Of a DNA stretch of 64,000 nucleotides, positions 9,362 to 17,577 are shown one piece after another (position 1 is the first letter of the stretch; each line of letters starts with the position of its first letter). The DNA is taken from the NCBI GenBank assembly GCA_001941225.1, contig MSHM01000019.1:1-64000 (forward strand), read 5' to 3'. Position numbers and translations under genes: made by a program. Source of the stretch: Oscillospiraceae bacterium Zagget12. Lineage in GTDB: Bacteria; Bacillota; Clostridia; UBA1381. Under the pieces are notes generated by a model, which searched no databases, had not been told where the DNA came from, and saw nothing but the letters and a program-made list of their open reading frames with translations.

Positions 9362-9805
9362 TTAATTACCCATATTCTTTTCCACCGTTACGGTTTTTGT
9401 AGTCTGATCCCAACCCACGGTGCTGTTCATACTCTCCGCCACAGCTCTCAGCGGAACAACGGTGCTGCTGTTTACTATTCTCGCAGGCACGTCAAGCTCA
9501 ACCTCTGTTTCGTCCACAAACATCTTAGCCAAATCAATCTGCATTGTAATGCTTACATCGCTTACAGGGTCATAAGAAACAATGGTTTTTGTTTCCTCGT
9601 CCCAGTTTACGCTTGCTCCGAGAGCCTCAAAAATTGCGCGCATAGGAACAAGAGTACGGTCGCCCTCTATAAACGGAGCCGCATCCGTAAATGCAACCTC
9701 GTTTCCGTTTACAACCACTTTTATGTCATCGTCGGCCATCACCGCCGAGGAAACGGACAACGCAGCCGATACCGCCAAAACAGCGGCAACTATCTTCTTA
9801 TTCAT
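9362..9805 (-). CDS. Secreted copper-amine-oxidase N-terminal (stalk) domain protein
   Basis: The start is MNKKIVAAVLAVS after GGAGG. The protein has 147 residues: a signal peptide (cleavage near VMADDD), then one stalk domain with the paired motifs GDRTLVPMRAIFEALGASVNWD and STVVPLRAVAESMNSTVGWD. In Clostridia these domains occur on surface proteins and are not enzymes; the role is probably cell-surface display or interaction. It is the last gene of the sigma/anti-sigma/VWA run, 102 bp after the VWA gene. Confidence 0.85.
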   Translation of the reverse strand: MNKKIVAAVLAVSAALSVSSAVMADDDIKVVVNGNEVAFTDAAPFIEGDRTLVPMRAIFEALGASVNWDEETKTIVSYDPVSDVSITMQIDLAKMFVDETEVELDVPARIVNSSTVVPLRAVAESMNSTVGWDQTTKTVTVEKNMGN

Positions 9806-9907
9806 AGTACCTACCTCCATAAAATCTGTTTACAATAATATTTTTTGCAGACCAGCAAAACCTGATTTTTTTCTTTCAAGTTATTATATCACAGATTTTT
9901 TTTATTT

Positions 9908-11992
9908 TCAATAGGATATTTCAACTTCGGGCGTATATGAATATTTTTCCGCGTATCGGTATAAATCCGCGAGATGTAAAAACTCCGTTCTAAATCCGTA
10001 GCTGTCATCGCCTATTCCCTGCTTTGCAAGCTCGATAACGCTGTCTATATCTGCACTTCCCTTATACTCGGAATTGTTCAGTATCATTCCAAACTCCGCC
10101 AATGCCGCCGCAAAGCGGAAGTTTTCGCTCATATCCTCCGTGATTTCACCGCTTACGGGCATTTCCTTAAGCATACTTTCCTCGCCGTCGGGTTCCTTGT
10201 ACCTTACCTTTACGGTCATAAGCTCATCGGAGCCGGTCACCTCGGAGGTCTGATATTTCAAATCGGAGCTTTCCGTGCCGTCCGCAGGCACTATCTCATA
10301 AAATGCCGTAACATTTGCGCCGCAGCCAAGCTCTCCCGCGTCCTTTGCGTCGTTTTCAAAATCCTCGCTGTTTAGAACCCTGTTCTCATATCCCACAAGG
10401 CGGTACTCCTTGACCTCGGCGGGATTGAACTCCGCCTGTATCTTTACGTCCTTGGCTATCGTGTAAAGAGTTTTGGGCATTTCGTCAACAAACACCTTTT
10501 TCGCCTCGCGCTCGCTGTCGATATACGCGTAATTTCCGTTGCCCTTATCCGCGAGTGTTTCCATACGGTTATCCTTATAATTGCCCATACCGAAACCGAG
10601 CACCGTCAAAAATATACCCTTACCGCGTTTTTCGGTTATAAGCTCCTCAAGCTCTCCGGTTGACGACGGACCTATATTAAAATCTCCGTCGGTGCAAAGA
10701 ATTATGCGGTTATTGCCGTCTATGAGCGACTTTTCCGCCTGCTCGTAGGCAAGACTAAGTCCGTCCGCGCCGCTTGTGCCGCCGCCCGCCTGCAAGCCGT
10801 CAATCGCGGCAATAATTGTATCCTTTTCGGATACGGACGTGCTTTCAAGCAGGACTCTTGTTCCGGACGCGTATGTCACTATCGAAACAGTGTCGCTTTC
10901 GTCAAGCTCGTCAAGCAATAATTTCAGCGAATTTTTGACAAGCGGCAGCTTGTTTTCGCTGTACATCGAACCCGACACGTCCAGCAGGAACGTCAAATTT
11001 GAGGGCTGTCTTTCCGTCATTTCCTCACCCTGTATGCTAATCATTGTCAGCAAATTATCGCTGTTCCACGGGCACTGCGCCGTTTCCGCCGAAACCGCGA
11101 ACGGCGTGCCGTCCTCGGGCAGAGCGTAGTCGTAATCAAAATAATTTATAAGCTCCTCGGTTCTTATCGAGCCGTTCGGAGGCAGCTGATTATTGAGTAT
11201 ATATCTTCTCATATTGCTGTAGGATGCGGTGTCGGTGTCGATTGAAAACGTGGAAAGCGGAGACGTCAAGGCGCTTTTGAACACATTTTCATCATTCGCC
11301 GTGTATTCCTCGGTGTTAAAGCCGTAATAATCCTCGTAAATTTCATCTGCCAAATCAGTCGCGCTCTCCGCGTAGGTAACTCCGGATAAAGCCAAACCCG
11401 AGCCGCCCATAACTGCCGATGCGCTGCTTGACGATACATACGCCGTGCCGTCCGCGTCGGATTCGGTGCTGTTTCTTTCCTCGATATAATTCATCGCGTT
11501 TTCTATCAGATACGCCGCCTCGCCGCGCGTTATGCTTTCGCCGATAAGCGCCGTTACTCCGTCCGATATGCCGTTTTCGACAGCCGCTCTCACATAGCCG
11601 CTAGGATATTCCATATCCCTATTTTCGCAGTAGGATATAATCATCTTTACAGCCTGCTCGTATGTGATTGTTTCGTCGGGTCTGAAGGTGCCGTCGTCAA
11701 AGCCGCTTATAACGCCCGCCTTAACCGCCTTGGCTATATACTCTCTGCCCCAGTAATCGTCCGCCACGTCGGGAAAGGCTATCTCGTCCGCGTCCTCTAT
11801 CTCAAACGCGTCGGCGAATATTTTAGCGAACTCGCTCCTTGTGAGCGTTCTTTCAAGGTGCAGCTCGCCGTCCTCGTAGCCCTCGAAAATTCCCTGCTCC
11901 TCAAGTCTTTCGCCCGCCGTCTGAGCGTATACCGCGACAGCCGAAACCGCAAGCGCCGCCGCAGAAATCACGGCGATAATTCTTCTCTTCAT
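9908..11992 (-). CDS. SLH-anchored von Willebrand factor A protein (YfbK-like)
   Basis: The protein has 694 residues. A signal peptide (AVSAVAVYAQ) precedes three SLH-like repeats at about residues 30-180 (FPDVADDYWGREYI, GVISGFDDGTFRPDETI), which bind cell-wall polymers. The VWA N-terminal domain (TFSIDTDTASYSNMRRYI) leads into a VWA domain at about 330-510 with a MIDAS metal site DVSGSMYSE, followed by the C-terminal domain typical of YfbK proteins. VWA domains bind partner proteins through a divalent metal. It lies 49 bp after the anti-sigma gene, so it may belong to that regulon or help control it. Confidence 0.88.
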   Translation of the reverse strand: MKRRIIAVISAAALAVSAVAVYAQTAGERLEEQGIFEGYEDGELHLERTLTRSEFAKIFADAFEIEDADEIAFPDVADDYWGREYIAKAVKAGVISGFDDGTFRPDETITYEQAVKMIISYCENRDMEYPSGYVRAAVENGISDGVTALIGESITRGEAAYLIENAMNYIEERNSTESDADGTAYVSSSSASAVMGGSGLALSGVTYAESATDLADEIYEDYYGFNTEEYTANDENVFKSALTSPLSTFSIDTDTASYSNMRRYILNNQLPPNGSIRTEELINYFDYDYALPEDGTPFAVSAETAQCPWNSDNLLTMISIQGEEMTERQPSNLTFLLDVSGSMYSENKLPLVKNSLKLLLDELDESDTVSIVTYASGTRVLLESTSVSEKDTIIAAIDGLQAGGGTSGADGLSLAYEQAEKSLIDGNNRIILCTDGDFNIGPSSTGELEELITEKRGKGIFLTVLGFGMGNYKDNRMETLADKGNGNYAYIDSEREAKKVFVDEMPKTLYTIAKDVKIQAEFNPAEVKEYRLVGYENRVLNSEDFENDAKDAGELGCGANVTAFYEIVPADGTESSDLKYQTSEVTGSDELMTVKVRYKEPDGEESMLKEMPVSGEITEDMSENFRFAAALAEFGMILNNSEYKGSADIDSVIELAKQGIGDDSYGFRTEFLHLADLYRYAEKYSYTPEVEISY

Positions 11993-12041
11993 AATGATTA
12001 CTCCCTTCCTTTTGATTTCCCGTCCGCGCAGACGGGATATT

Positions 12042-13139
12042 TTAATTTAGTATTGAATTTACAATTTCCTCCAAAGCCGTCATAGGCGCGTCCGACGAGT
12101 AAATGCTGTACGCTATACCGTCGGAGGTGAAATTAACCGATGTACTTCCGTTTAATTCGCTGTACACGGGCGCGCTGTCCGTACCGCCGCTGTATGAATA
12201 ATTCACCGTGACGGACGCTCCGCTGTCCGAGGCGAACACCGCCGAGCCGTAGGAGGAGCCGGCGGCGTAAAAGCCGGACGGCGCGGGAATATACACGCTC
12301 AAAGCCGCGTCCACGGATGAAGACGAGCTTACCGCTCCGCCCGCGGAGGACGACGGGCTTGATGCTCCGCCCGCGGACGTTACCGCGCTTGACGGCTCAA
12401 TATCCGCTGCGCTTTCGGACAATGACGGCTCATTGTCGCTGTCAGCCGTTTGCGCGGTATCCGCCGATTGCGCGTTATCAGCCGATTGTACCGCCGCGCC
12501 TCTGCTCTCCGCCGCTGCGTCCGTAAAGCTCTCCGTCTCAACCGAGAAATCGCCGTCCGACGCGTATGAGCTTTCGCTGTTATCCGCCGCATCGGCTGTC
12601 GATTCCGAGCTAACAACGCTTGCGCTTTCGCCGTCACTCGCCGCGCTCTCGGTATTTTGAGCGGCGATATTTTCTGATTCCGACTTTGGAATATTGTTTG
12701 AAAACGGCGAATTGCCGTAATCTGCATTTGAAGTCTTACTTGTGTTTCCCCTCAATCCGCTTTCGGATTGGGTCTTACTTTCCGAATTGCTGTTATCGGG
12801 AGGGAACGCCGACGCGTCCGTTTGGGGATTTTGCGTTGGGAACGCTTGAGAATCTGCGGTTTCACTTGAGAAAGCCGCAAAGTCGGGCGTCGGCGTTTGC
12901 TTTATTTCGACAATTACACCTGTATCCTTGCTTACCGTTTCCTGCCAATACGGCACCGTAATAAGCGCCGTTGACACCACGACCGCCGCCGCGGCAACCG
13001 ACGCGGCATATTTATAGCGGTTTTTACGCTTTAAAGGAGGCTGTTTTTTATGCGCGTTCGCGATAACCTTGTTTATTAATTCTTCGTCGGGTTTTATGTC
13101 GTTATTCGCGTCTTTATAGTATTTTCTAAACAAAGTCAT
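12042..13139 (-). CDS. Membrane anti-sigma-factor-like protein with long Ser/Ala/Asp-rich linker
   Basis: The protein has 365 residues. About 45 cytoplasmic residues (KPDEELINKVIANAHKKQP) are followed by one membrane helix (ASVAAAAVVVSTALITV), a ~190-residue low-complexity linker rich in Ser, Ala and Asp, and a folded C-terminal domain (GFYAAGSSYGSAVFA) resembling DUF4367 sensor domains. Its start overlaps the sigma factor gene by 14 bp, the usual arrangement of an ECF sigma and its anti-sigma. The N-terminal segment would hold the sigma factor; the linker would span the wall. The role is inferred from position and topology. Confidence 0.75.
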   Translation of the reverse strand: MTLFRKYYKDANNDIKPDEELINKVIANAHKKQPPLKRKNRYKYAASVAAAAVVVSTALITVPYWQETVSKDTGVIVEIKQTPTPDFAAFSSETADSQAFPTQNPQTDASAFPPDNSNSESKTQSESGLRGNTSKTSNADYGNSPFSNNIPKSESENIAAQNTESAASDGESASVVSSESTADAADNSESSYASDGDFSVETESFTDAAAESRGAAVQSADNAQSADTAQTADSDNEPSLSESAADIEPSSAVTSAGGASSPSSSAGGAVSSSSSVDAALSVYIPAPSGFYAAGSSYGSAVFASDSGASVTVNYSYSGGTDSAPVYSELNGSTSVNFTSDGIAYSIYSSDAPMTALEEIVNSILN

Positions 13140-13614
13140 AACCTCCTTTCAATTTTGTTTTAAGCTGTTTCCTGGCTCTGTGAAGTCTGGTTTTCACTGT
13201 CGGCTCGCTTATTTCAAGGCAGTCGGCTATTTCCTTAACACTCATATCCTCGTAATAAAAGAGATGTATCACCGCGCGGTAATGTGAAGGAAGACTTTGC
13301 ACGGCAAAATAAACATCGCTTTTTTCGGGTGTGTCAAATGCTATTTCCTCTTCAAGAGGGATTGTTTTCCGAAACCACGCTGTCTTAAAAACACTCCTTG
13401 AACAATTTATCGTGACGCGTATAAGCCACGCCTTTATATGCTCGTCCGTTTCAAAACCGTCATTCTGTAAAAACCGTAAAAACACGTCCTGCGTCACGTC
13501 CTCCGCAATGCTCACATTGCGCGTCTGCGACAGGGCAAGCCGGTATACCATATCGAAATATTTACGTATAATTTCGTCAGATGAAACGTCCGTACGCGAC
13601 CTTTCCTCTGCCAT
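13126..13614 (-). CDS. ECF-type RNA polymerase sigma factor
   Basis: From MAEERSRTDVSS, 7 nt after GGAGGGGG, the protein has 162 residues. Region 2 is YFDMVYRLALSQTRNVSIAEDVTQDVFLRFLQ; region 4 is LPSHYRAVIHLFYYEDMSVKEIADCLEISEPTVKTRLHRARK. Region 3 is absent, as in ECF sigmas. It is followed directly by its likely anti-sigma and two surface proteins, so it probably controls an envelope-related regulon. The target promoter is not evident here. Confidence 0.92.
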   Translation of the reverse strand: MAEERSRTDVSSDEIIRKYFDMVYRLALSQTRNVSIAEDVTQDVFLRFLQNDGFETDEHIKAWLIRVTINCSRSVFKTAWFRKTIPLEEEIAFDTPEKSDVYFAVQSLPSHYRAVIHLFYYEDMSVKEIADCLEISEPTVKTRLHRARKQLKTKLKGGYDFV

Positions 13615-13701
13615 AAGTCCCCCTCCCTTCACTTATAATACTTTTTAAAAGACAAAAAGGTTTCAAAAGTTTTAAAAATTTTTTTCGCTTGGCAAAAAAA
13701 C

Positions 13702-13729
13702 AAGGAACCGCCTGTTTTGGCAGTTCCTT
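13702..13729 (-). terminator. Terminator of the rpsF-ssb-rpsR operon
   Basis: On the minus strand AAGGAACTGCC pairs with GGCGGTTCCTT around a 6-nt loop and is followed by GTTTTTTT, 10 bp beyond the rpsR stop. Confidence 0.88.
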
Positions 13730-13739
13730 AATAATCCTG

Positions 13740-13985
13740 TTATTCCGCAACGAACGGCAAAAGCGCGATAATTCTTGCACGCTTGATAGCCGTTGTAAGC
13801 TGTCTTTGATGCTTAGCGCAGTTACCGCTGATACGTCTGGGCACAATCTTGCCTCTCTCTGTAACGTATCTTCTGAGCTTTGCTGTGTCCTTGTAGTCTA
13901 TATGCTCAATTTTATCAACGCAGAACATACAAACCTTTTTCTTAGGTCTTCTTGCTCTTTGTGGTCTGTCACTTCTTTCAGCCAT
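13740..13985 (-). CDS. rpsR: Ribosomal protein bS18
   Basis: The protein has 81 residues from [11 protein letters not shown], after AAGGAGG; the track's longer start is upstream of that site. Core S18 sequence [25 protein letters not shown] and [21 protein letters not shown] is complete. S18 binds the 30S platform with S6. It is the third gene of the conserved rpsF-ssb-rpsR operon. It carries an N-terminal CMFC pair that resembles zinc-binding S18 variants. Confidence 0.96.
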   Translation of the reverse strand: MAERSDRPQRARRPKKKVCMFCVDKIEHIDYKDTAKLRRYVTERGKIVPRRISGNCAKHQRQLTTAIKRARIIALLPFVAE

Positions 13986-14021
13986 TGTTTTTTCCTCCTT
14001 ATCAATTTTTATCACCGCGGA

Positions 14022-14525
14022 TTAGAACGGCAAATCGTCCTCGCTGCCGTCAAGGTCCGTAAAATCGCCCATATCAAAGTCATCTCCGAAATCGTCTCCG
14101 AAATCGGGCTGAGCCTTTTGATTTTGCCTCGGCGCGGGCGCGTTAAAGCCGCCGCCCTGATTATTGTTAAACCCTTGATTATATCCGCTGCCCTGAGTGC
14201 CCGTTTCAGCCTTGGAACCCGTAAAATAAGCCTCCTCCACGCTAACCTCTGTGGCGTACTGCCTTTTACCGTCCTGACCGTCCCAGCTCCTCGATTGAAT
14301 ACTTCCGACTACCGCAATCATACTTCCTTTACGGAAATATCTCGCGATAAACTCACCGGTTTGGCGCCATGCAACGCAGTTTATGAAATCAGCCTGCTGC
14401 TGAGCGTCCTTGCCGGCAAAACGTCTGTTCACCGCGATGGAAAACCTCGCAAGCGAAACACCGTTCGGAGTCTGACGCATTTCGACGTCACGCGTAAGAC
14501 GTCCCATCAATATAACCTTATTCAT
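14022..14525 (-). CDS. ssb: Single-stranded DNA-binding protein
   Basis: The protein has 167 residues. The OB fold covers residues ~1-110 (MNKVILMGRLTRDVEMRQTP, FINCVAWRQTGEFIARYF), then comes a Gly/Asn/Gln-rich flexible tail ending in the acidic tip DGSEDDLPF, which recruits replication and repair proteins. The gene lies between rpsF and rpsR, the usual Firmicute arrangement. Confidence 0.96.
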   Translation of the reverse strand: MNKVILMGRLTRDVEMRQTPNGVSLARFSIAVNRRFAGKDAQQQADFINCVAWRQTGEFIARYFRKGSMIAVVGSIQSRSWDGQDGKRQYATEVSVEEAYFTGSKAETGTQGSGYNQGFNNNQGGGFNAPAPRQNQKAQPDFGDDFGDDFDMGDFTDLDGSEDDLPF

Positions 14526-14556
14526 AGTTACACCGCTTTCTTAGCTCAAAAAACGA

Positions 14557-14859
14557 TTATTCCTCGTCTTTTCTGATAATGATAGTTCTGAGTATACCGT
14601 CTGTAATCTTATACTGTCTGTCAAGCTCTTTCGGGAAAGAACCGTCAGCCTTGAAGTTTACAAGATAGTAGAAACCTTCCGTTCTATCATTAATTTCGTA
14701 AGCAAGTCTTCTCTTGCCCCACTCGTCAACCGATTCCAACTCGCCGCTCTTTTCGATAAGCGCTGTAAACTTATCCTTAAGAGCGGTTACGCTTTCCTCG
14801 TCAAGCGTTGCGTCAATGATAAAAATTGTTTCATAGCTGTTTAGCATTTTTTCAGCCAT
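14557..14859 (-). CDS. rpsF: Ribosomal protein bS6
   Basis: The protein has 100 residues from MAEKMLNSYETIFI, after AAGGAGGTG. Typical S6 features are DEWGKRRLAYEINDRTEGFYYLVNF and a C-terminal strand ITDGILRTIIIRKDEE. It forms a heterodimer with S18 on the 30S platform and heads the operon, behind a strong promoter at 14938-14966. Confidence 0.96.
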   Translation of the reverse strand: MAEKMLNSYETIFIIDATLDEESVTALKDKFTALIEKSGELESVDEWGKRRLAYEINDRTEGFYYLVNFKADGSFPKELDRQYKITDGILRTIIIRKDEE

Positions 14860-14937
14860 TTTCTGCACCTCCTTATGGACTTTAGTCCCGCGGCACTCAG
14901 CCACGGGCAAGGATTGCCTGTTTTCACAAGCTTTAGT

Positions 14938-14966
14938 ATTGTATCACCAATGCCTGAAAATGTCAA
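14938..14966 (-). promoter_or_regulatory. Sigma-A promoter of rpsF-ssb-rpsR
   Basis: Minus strand: TTGACA, 17-nt spacer, TACAAT. The ~75-nt leader before rpsF shows no S6/S18-binding hairpin that I could confirm by eye. Confidence 0.85.
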
Positions 14967-15002
14967 GCATTTTTTGCTTTTATTTTTGATAATTCGGAAT
15001 AT

Positions 15003-15368
15003 TTACGATTTTCTGTATTTTTCGCTGCTCAGTAAAAATTTATAAACCTCGCCCAAAAAGTCCAGACCCAATTCATTCAAAAGAGTTAAGTCAAGCTCAA
15101 AGCAATCGGGAACCTTTATATTATACCTACAGTCGGTAACTCCGTACATATAATCCATCGGCACGCCGAATATGACAGCCATATCCTTAACATACACGTA
15201 ATCGGGACAGCGCTGTCCCGCCTCCCAATTAGCCACACTCGACCTTGTGACTTTGAGCTTTAACGCGAGGTCCATCTGCGTTAATTCCTTTTCTCTCCTG
15301 AGCTGTTTCAGCCTCATTCCGAACTGTTTACTGCTCGCCGACGCGTTATTCCTCATCGCTTTCCGCAT
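15003..15368 (-). CDS. XRE-family transcriptional regulator
   Basis: The protein has 121 residues; residues ~15-72 form a helix-turn-helix of the Cro/CI type (LKQLRREKELTQMDLALKLKVTRSSVANWEAGQRCP), with a short C-terminal domain. It overlaps the ftsH 3' end by 23 bp, so it is translated from the ftsH message. An ATG at 15356 is an alternative start. Its target is unknown. Confidence 0.85.
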   Translation of the reverse strand: MRKAMRNNASASSKQFGMRLKQLRREKELTQMDLALKLKVTRSSVANWEAGQRCPDYVYVKDMAVIFGVPMDYMYGVTDCRYNIKVPDCFELDLTLLNELGLDFLGEVYKFLLSSEKYRKS

Positions 15369-17316
15369 TATCCGATTTTTCCTCTCTGCTTTCCTTTACG
15401 CGGTCAAATATCTCCATAAATTGGTCACCCGTGATTGTTTCCTTATTTATAAGGAACTCGGATATTTCATCGAGCGCGTCGCGGTTTTCCTTCAATATAT
15501 TCATCGCCTTGTCGTAGCATTTTTTTAGAAGATCGACAATTTCTTTATCCACGTCAGTCTTTGTTTCCTCGGAGCAATTTGAAACACTTCTGCCGTCAAG
15601 GTACTTATTCTGTATGCTTTCAAGTCCCGCCATACCGAATTTATCCGACATTCCGTACTGCGTTATCATATTTCTCGCAAGCGACGTGGCGCGCTCTATA
15701 TCGTTTGCCGCGCCCGTGGTCTTTATGTTAAACACAAGCTCCTCCGCCGCGCGTCCCGCGAGAAACACCGTTATCTGGTCAAGTATCTCGTCCTTGGACA
15801 TCAGATAATGTTCCTCCTCCTCGGGCATCTGCATCGTATAACCCAACGAGCCCATAGTCCTGGGGACAATGGTTATTTTATGCACCGGCTGAGTATGTTT
15901 CTGAACCGCCGTCGCCAGCGCGTGACCTACCTCATGGAAGGACACGATTCTCTTTTCCTTTTCGGATAAAATTCTGTCCTTCTTTTCCTTACCGGCGATG
16001 ATTACCTCAATCGCCTCCATAAGGTCCTCCTGCGTAACAGTCTTTCTGCCGCATCTTACGGCTCTTAAAGCCGCCTCATTTACCATATTCGCCAAATCCG
16101 CGCCCGCTGTGCCGCTTGTGGCAAGCGCCATCTCGTGCAGGTTTATATCCGGCTCGGTTTTCACGTTTTTAATATGAACCTTTAATATATCCTCGCGTCC
16201 CTTTAAATCCGGCTTTTCCACGATGATTCGCCTGTCAAAGCGTCCCGGTCTTAAAAGAGCCTTGTCAAGCACCTCCGGACGGTTTGTCGCGGCGAGAATT
16301 ACAAGTCCCTTTGACGAGTCAAAGCCGTCCATTTCGCTCAAAAGCTGATTCAGCGTCTGTTCGCGCTCATCATTGGAGCTTATCTGATTATCCCTCGATT
16401 TGCCTATCGCGTCGATTTCGTCTATGAAGATAATACACGGCGCTTTTGCCGACGCCTGCTTAAAGAGGTCGCGCACTCTTGACGCGCCCACACCGACAAA
16501 CATCTCCACAAATTCCGAACCGGAAAGTGAGAAAAACGGTACCTTTGCCTCGCCGGCAACCGCCTTTGCAAGGAGCGTTTTACCCGTTCCCGGGGGTCCC
16601 ACCAGCAGCGCGCCCTTGGGCTGTTTCGCGCCTATGGCGTGGTATTTTGATGGGTTATGCAAATAATCCACTATTTCATCAAGCGATTCCTTTGCCTCCT
16701 CCTGTCCCGCGACATCGGCAAAGGTAACGCCCGTGGCGTTTTCCACGCTGTACAGCTTGGCGTTGGACTGACCTATACCCATTATTCCGCCGCCTGAGCC
16801 GCCCATTCTCTTGGACATTGAGCGCGTCAAGAGGAAGAACAGCAAATATATTACCACGAGCGGAAGTATCCACGTCAAAACAAAATCCAGTATCGGATTG
16901 TCGTTCTGTATGGGCGTTGAATAATCCACGCCCTTTTCGTCAAGCATTTCAAGAAGTCTGTCATCATATATATATCCCGTGTAATAGACATTGCGGCTGT
17001 TGTTCTTAGCCTTTTCAACGACCTCGTCCGCGTCTATTCCGAGAGCGCTCATAAGAGATGATGTTTCGGAATCCACCTCAATACTCGACTCATCGATTTT
17101 TTCGTATATTGTGAGCCGGTCACCCTCAAGTATAACCTTGTCTATTTTGTCCTCATTAAGCATTTGTAAAAAATCGCTGTATGAAATTTCTTGAGTTTTC
17201 GTTGTCTGCATCGACAGCATTACCATATTCAGAATAACGGTAGCCACCACGGAAATAACAAGAAATATCAACAAAGGATTTTTTAACGGGGAACGATTTT
17301 TTTTATCATTCTGCAT
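15346..17316 (-). CDS. ftsH: ATP-dependent membrane zinc protease FtsH
   Basis: The protein has 656 residues from [11 protein letters not shown], 9 nt after AGGAGG; the track start 42 bp earlier lies in the promoter region. It has two membrane helices (about 15-37 and 105-127) around an extracytoplasmic domain, an AAA+ module with GPPGTGKT and [11 protein letters not shown], the SRH region, and the zinc motif HEVGH (HEXXH). FtsH degrades misassembled membrane proteins and short-lived regulators. Its own promoter lies at 17349-17377. Confidence 0.97.
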   Translation of the reverse strand: MQNDKKNRSPLKNPLLIFLVISVVATVILNMVMLSMQTTKTQEISYSDFLQMLNEDKIDKVILEGDRLTIYEKIDESSIEVDSETSSLMSALGIDADEVVEKAKNNSRNVYYTGYIYDDRLLEMLDEKGVDYSTPIQNDNPILDFVLTWILPLVVIYLLFFLLTRSMSKRMGGSGGGIMGIGQSNAKLYSVENATGVTFADVAGQEEAKESLDEIVDYLHNPSKYHAIGAKQPKGALLVGPPGTGKTLLAKAVAGEAKVPFFSLSGSEFVEMFVGVGASRVRDLFKQASAKAPCIIFIDEIDAIGKSRDNQISSNDEREQTLNQLLSEMDGFDSSKGLVILAATNRPEVLDKALLRPGRFDRRIIVEKPDLKGREDILKVHIKNVKTEPDINLHEMALATSGTAGADLANMVNEAALRAVRCGRKTVTQEDLMEAIEVIIAGKEKKDRILSEKEKRIVSFHEVGHALATAVQKHTQPVHKITIVPRTMGSLGYTMQMPEEEEHYLMSKDEILDQITVFLAGRAAEELVFNIKTTGAANDIERATSLARNMITQYGMSDKFGMAGLESIQNKYLDGRSVSNCSEETKTDVDKEIVDLLKKCYDKAMNILKENRDALDEISEFLINKETITGDQFMEIFDRVKESREEKSDNAESDEE

Positions 17317-17348
17317 TAAATGTGTCCTCCTAAGTTTAATTACACCTA

Positions 17349-17377
17349 ATTGTATCACTTTATCTTGATTATTTCAA
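17349..17377 (-). promoter_or_regulatory. Sigma-A promoter of ftsH
   Basis: Minus strand: TTGAAA, 17-nt spacer, TACAAT, about 30 nt upstream of the start codon. Confidence 0.78.
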
Positions 17378-17505
17378 TAATTTTAAATTATAATTATTAA
17401 TTTATTCACAATTCAAAATTTGCTTGTTTTGGTATTTTGCAAGAATACTGTAACAAAATGTAAAAATAATGTAATAATTCTCAGCTCCAGACGCGATTTA
17501 TTTGG

Positions 17506-17534
17506 TTGACTTATATGCGAATACGTGATAAAAT
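17506..17534 (+). promoter_or_regulatory. Sigma-A promoter of the SLH protein gene
   Basis: TTGACT, 17-nt spacer, TAAAAT, followed by a ~40-nt leader with an AAGGTG-like ribosome site before the ATG at 17578. Confidence 0.82.
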
Positions 17535-17577
17535 ATCTATGTATTTGCTATAGTTAAAGAAAGGATAAGGTGAAATA

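Noticed and set aside
13689-14576. 295-residue + strand ORF across rpsR and ssb
   Set aside because: It lies antisense to three conserved genes of a well-known operon.
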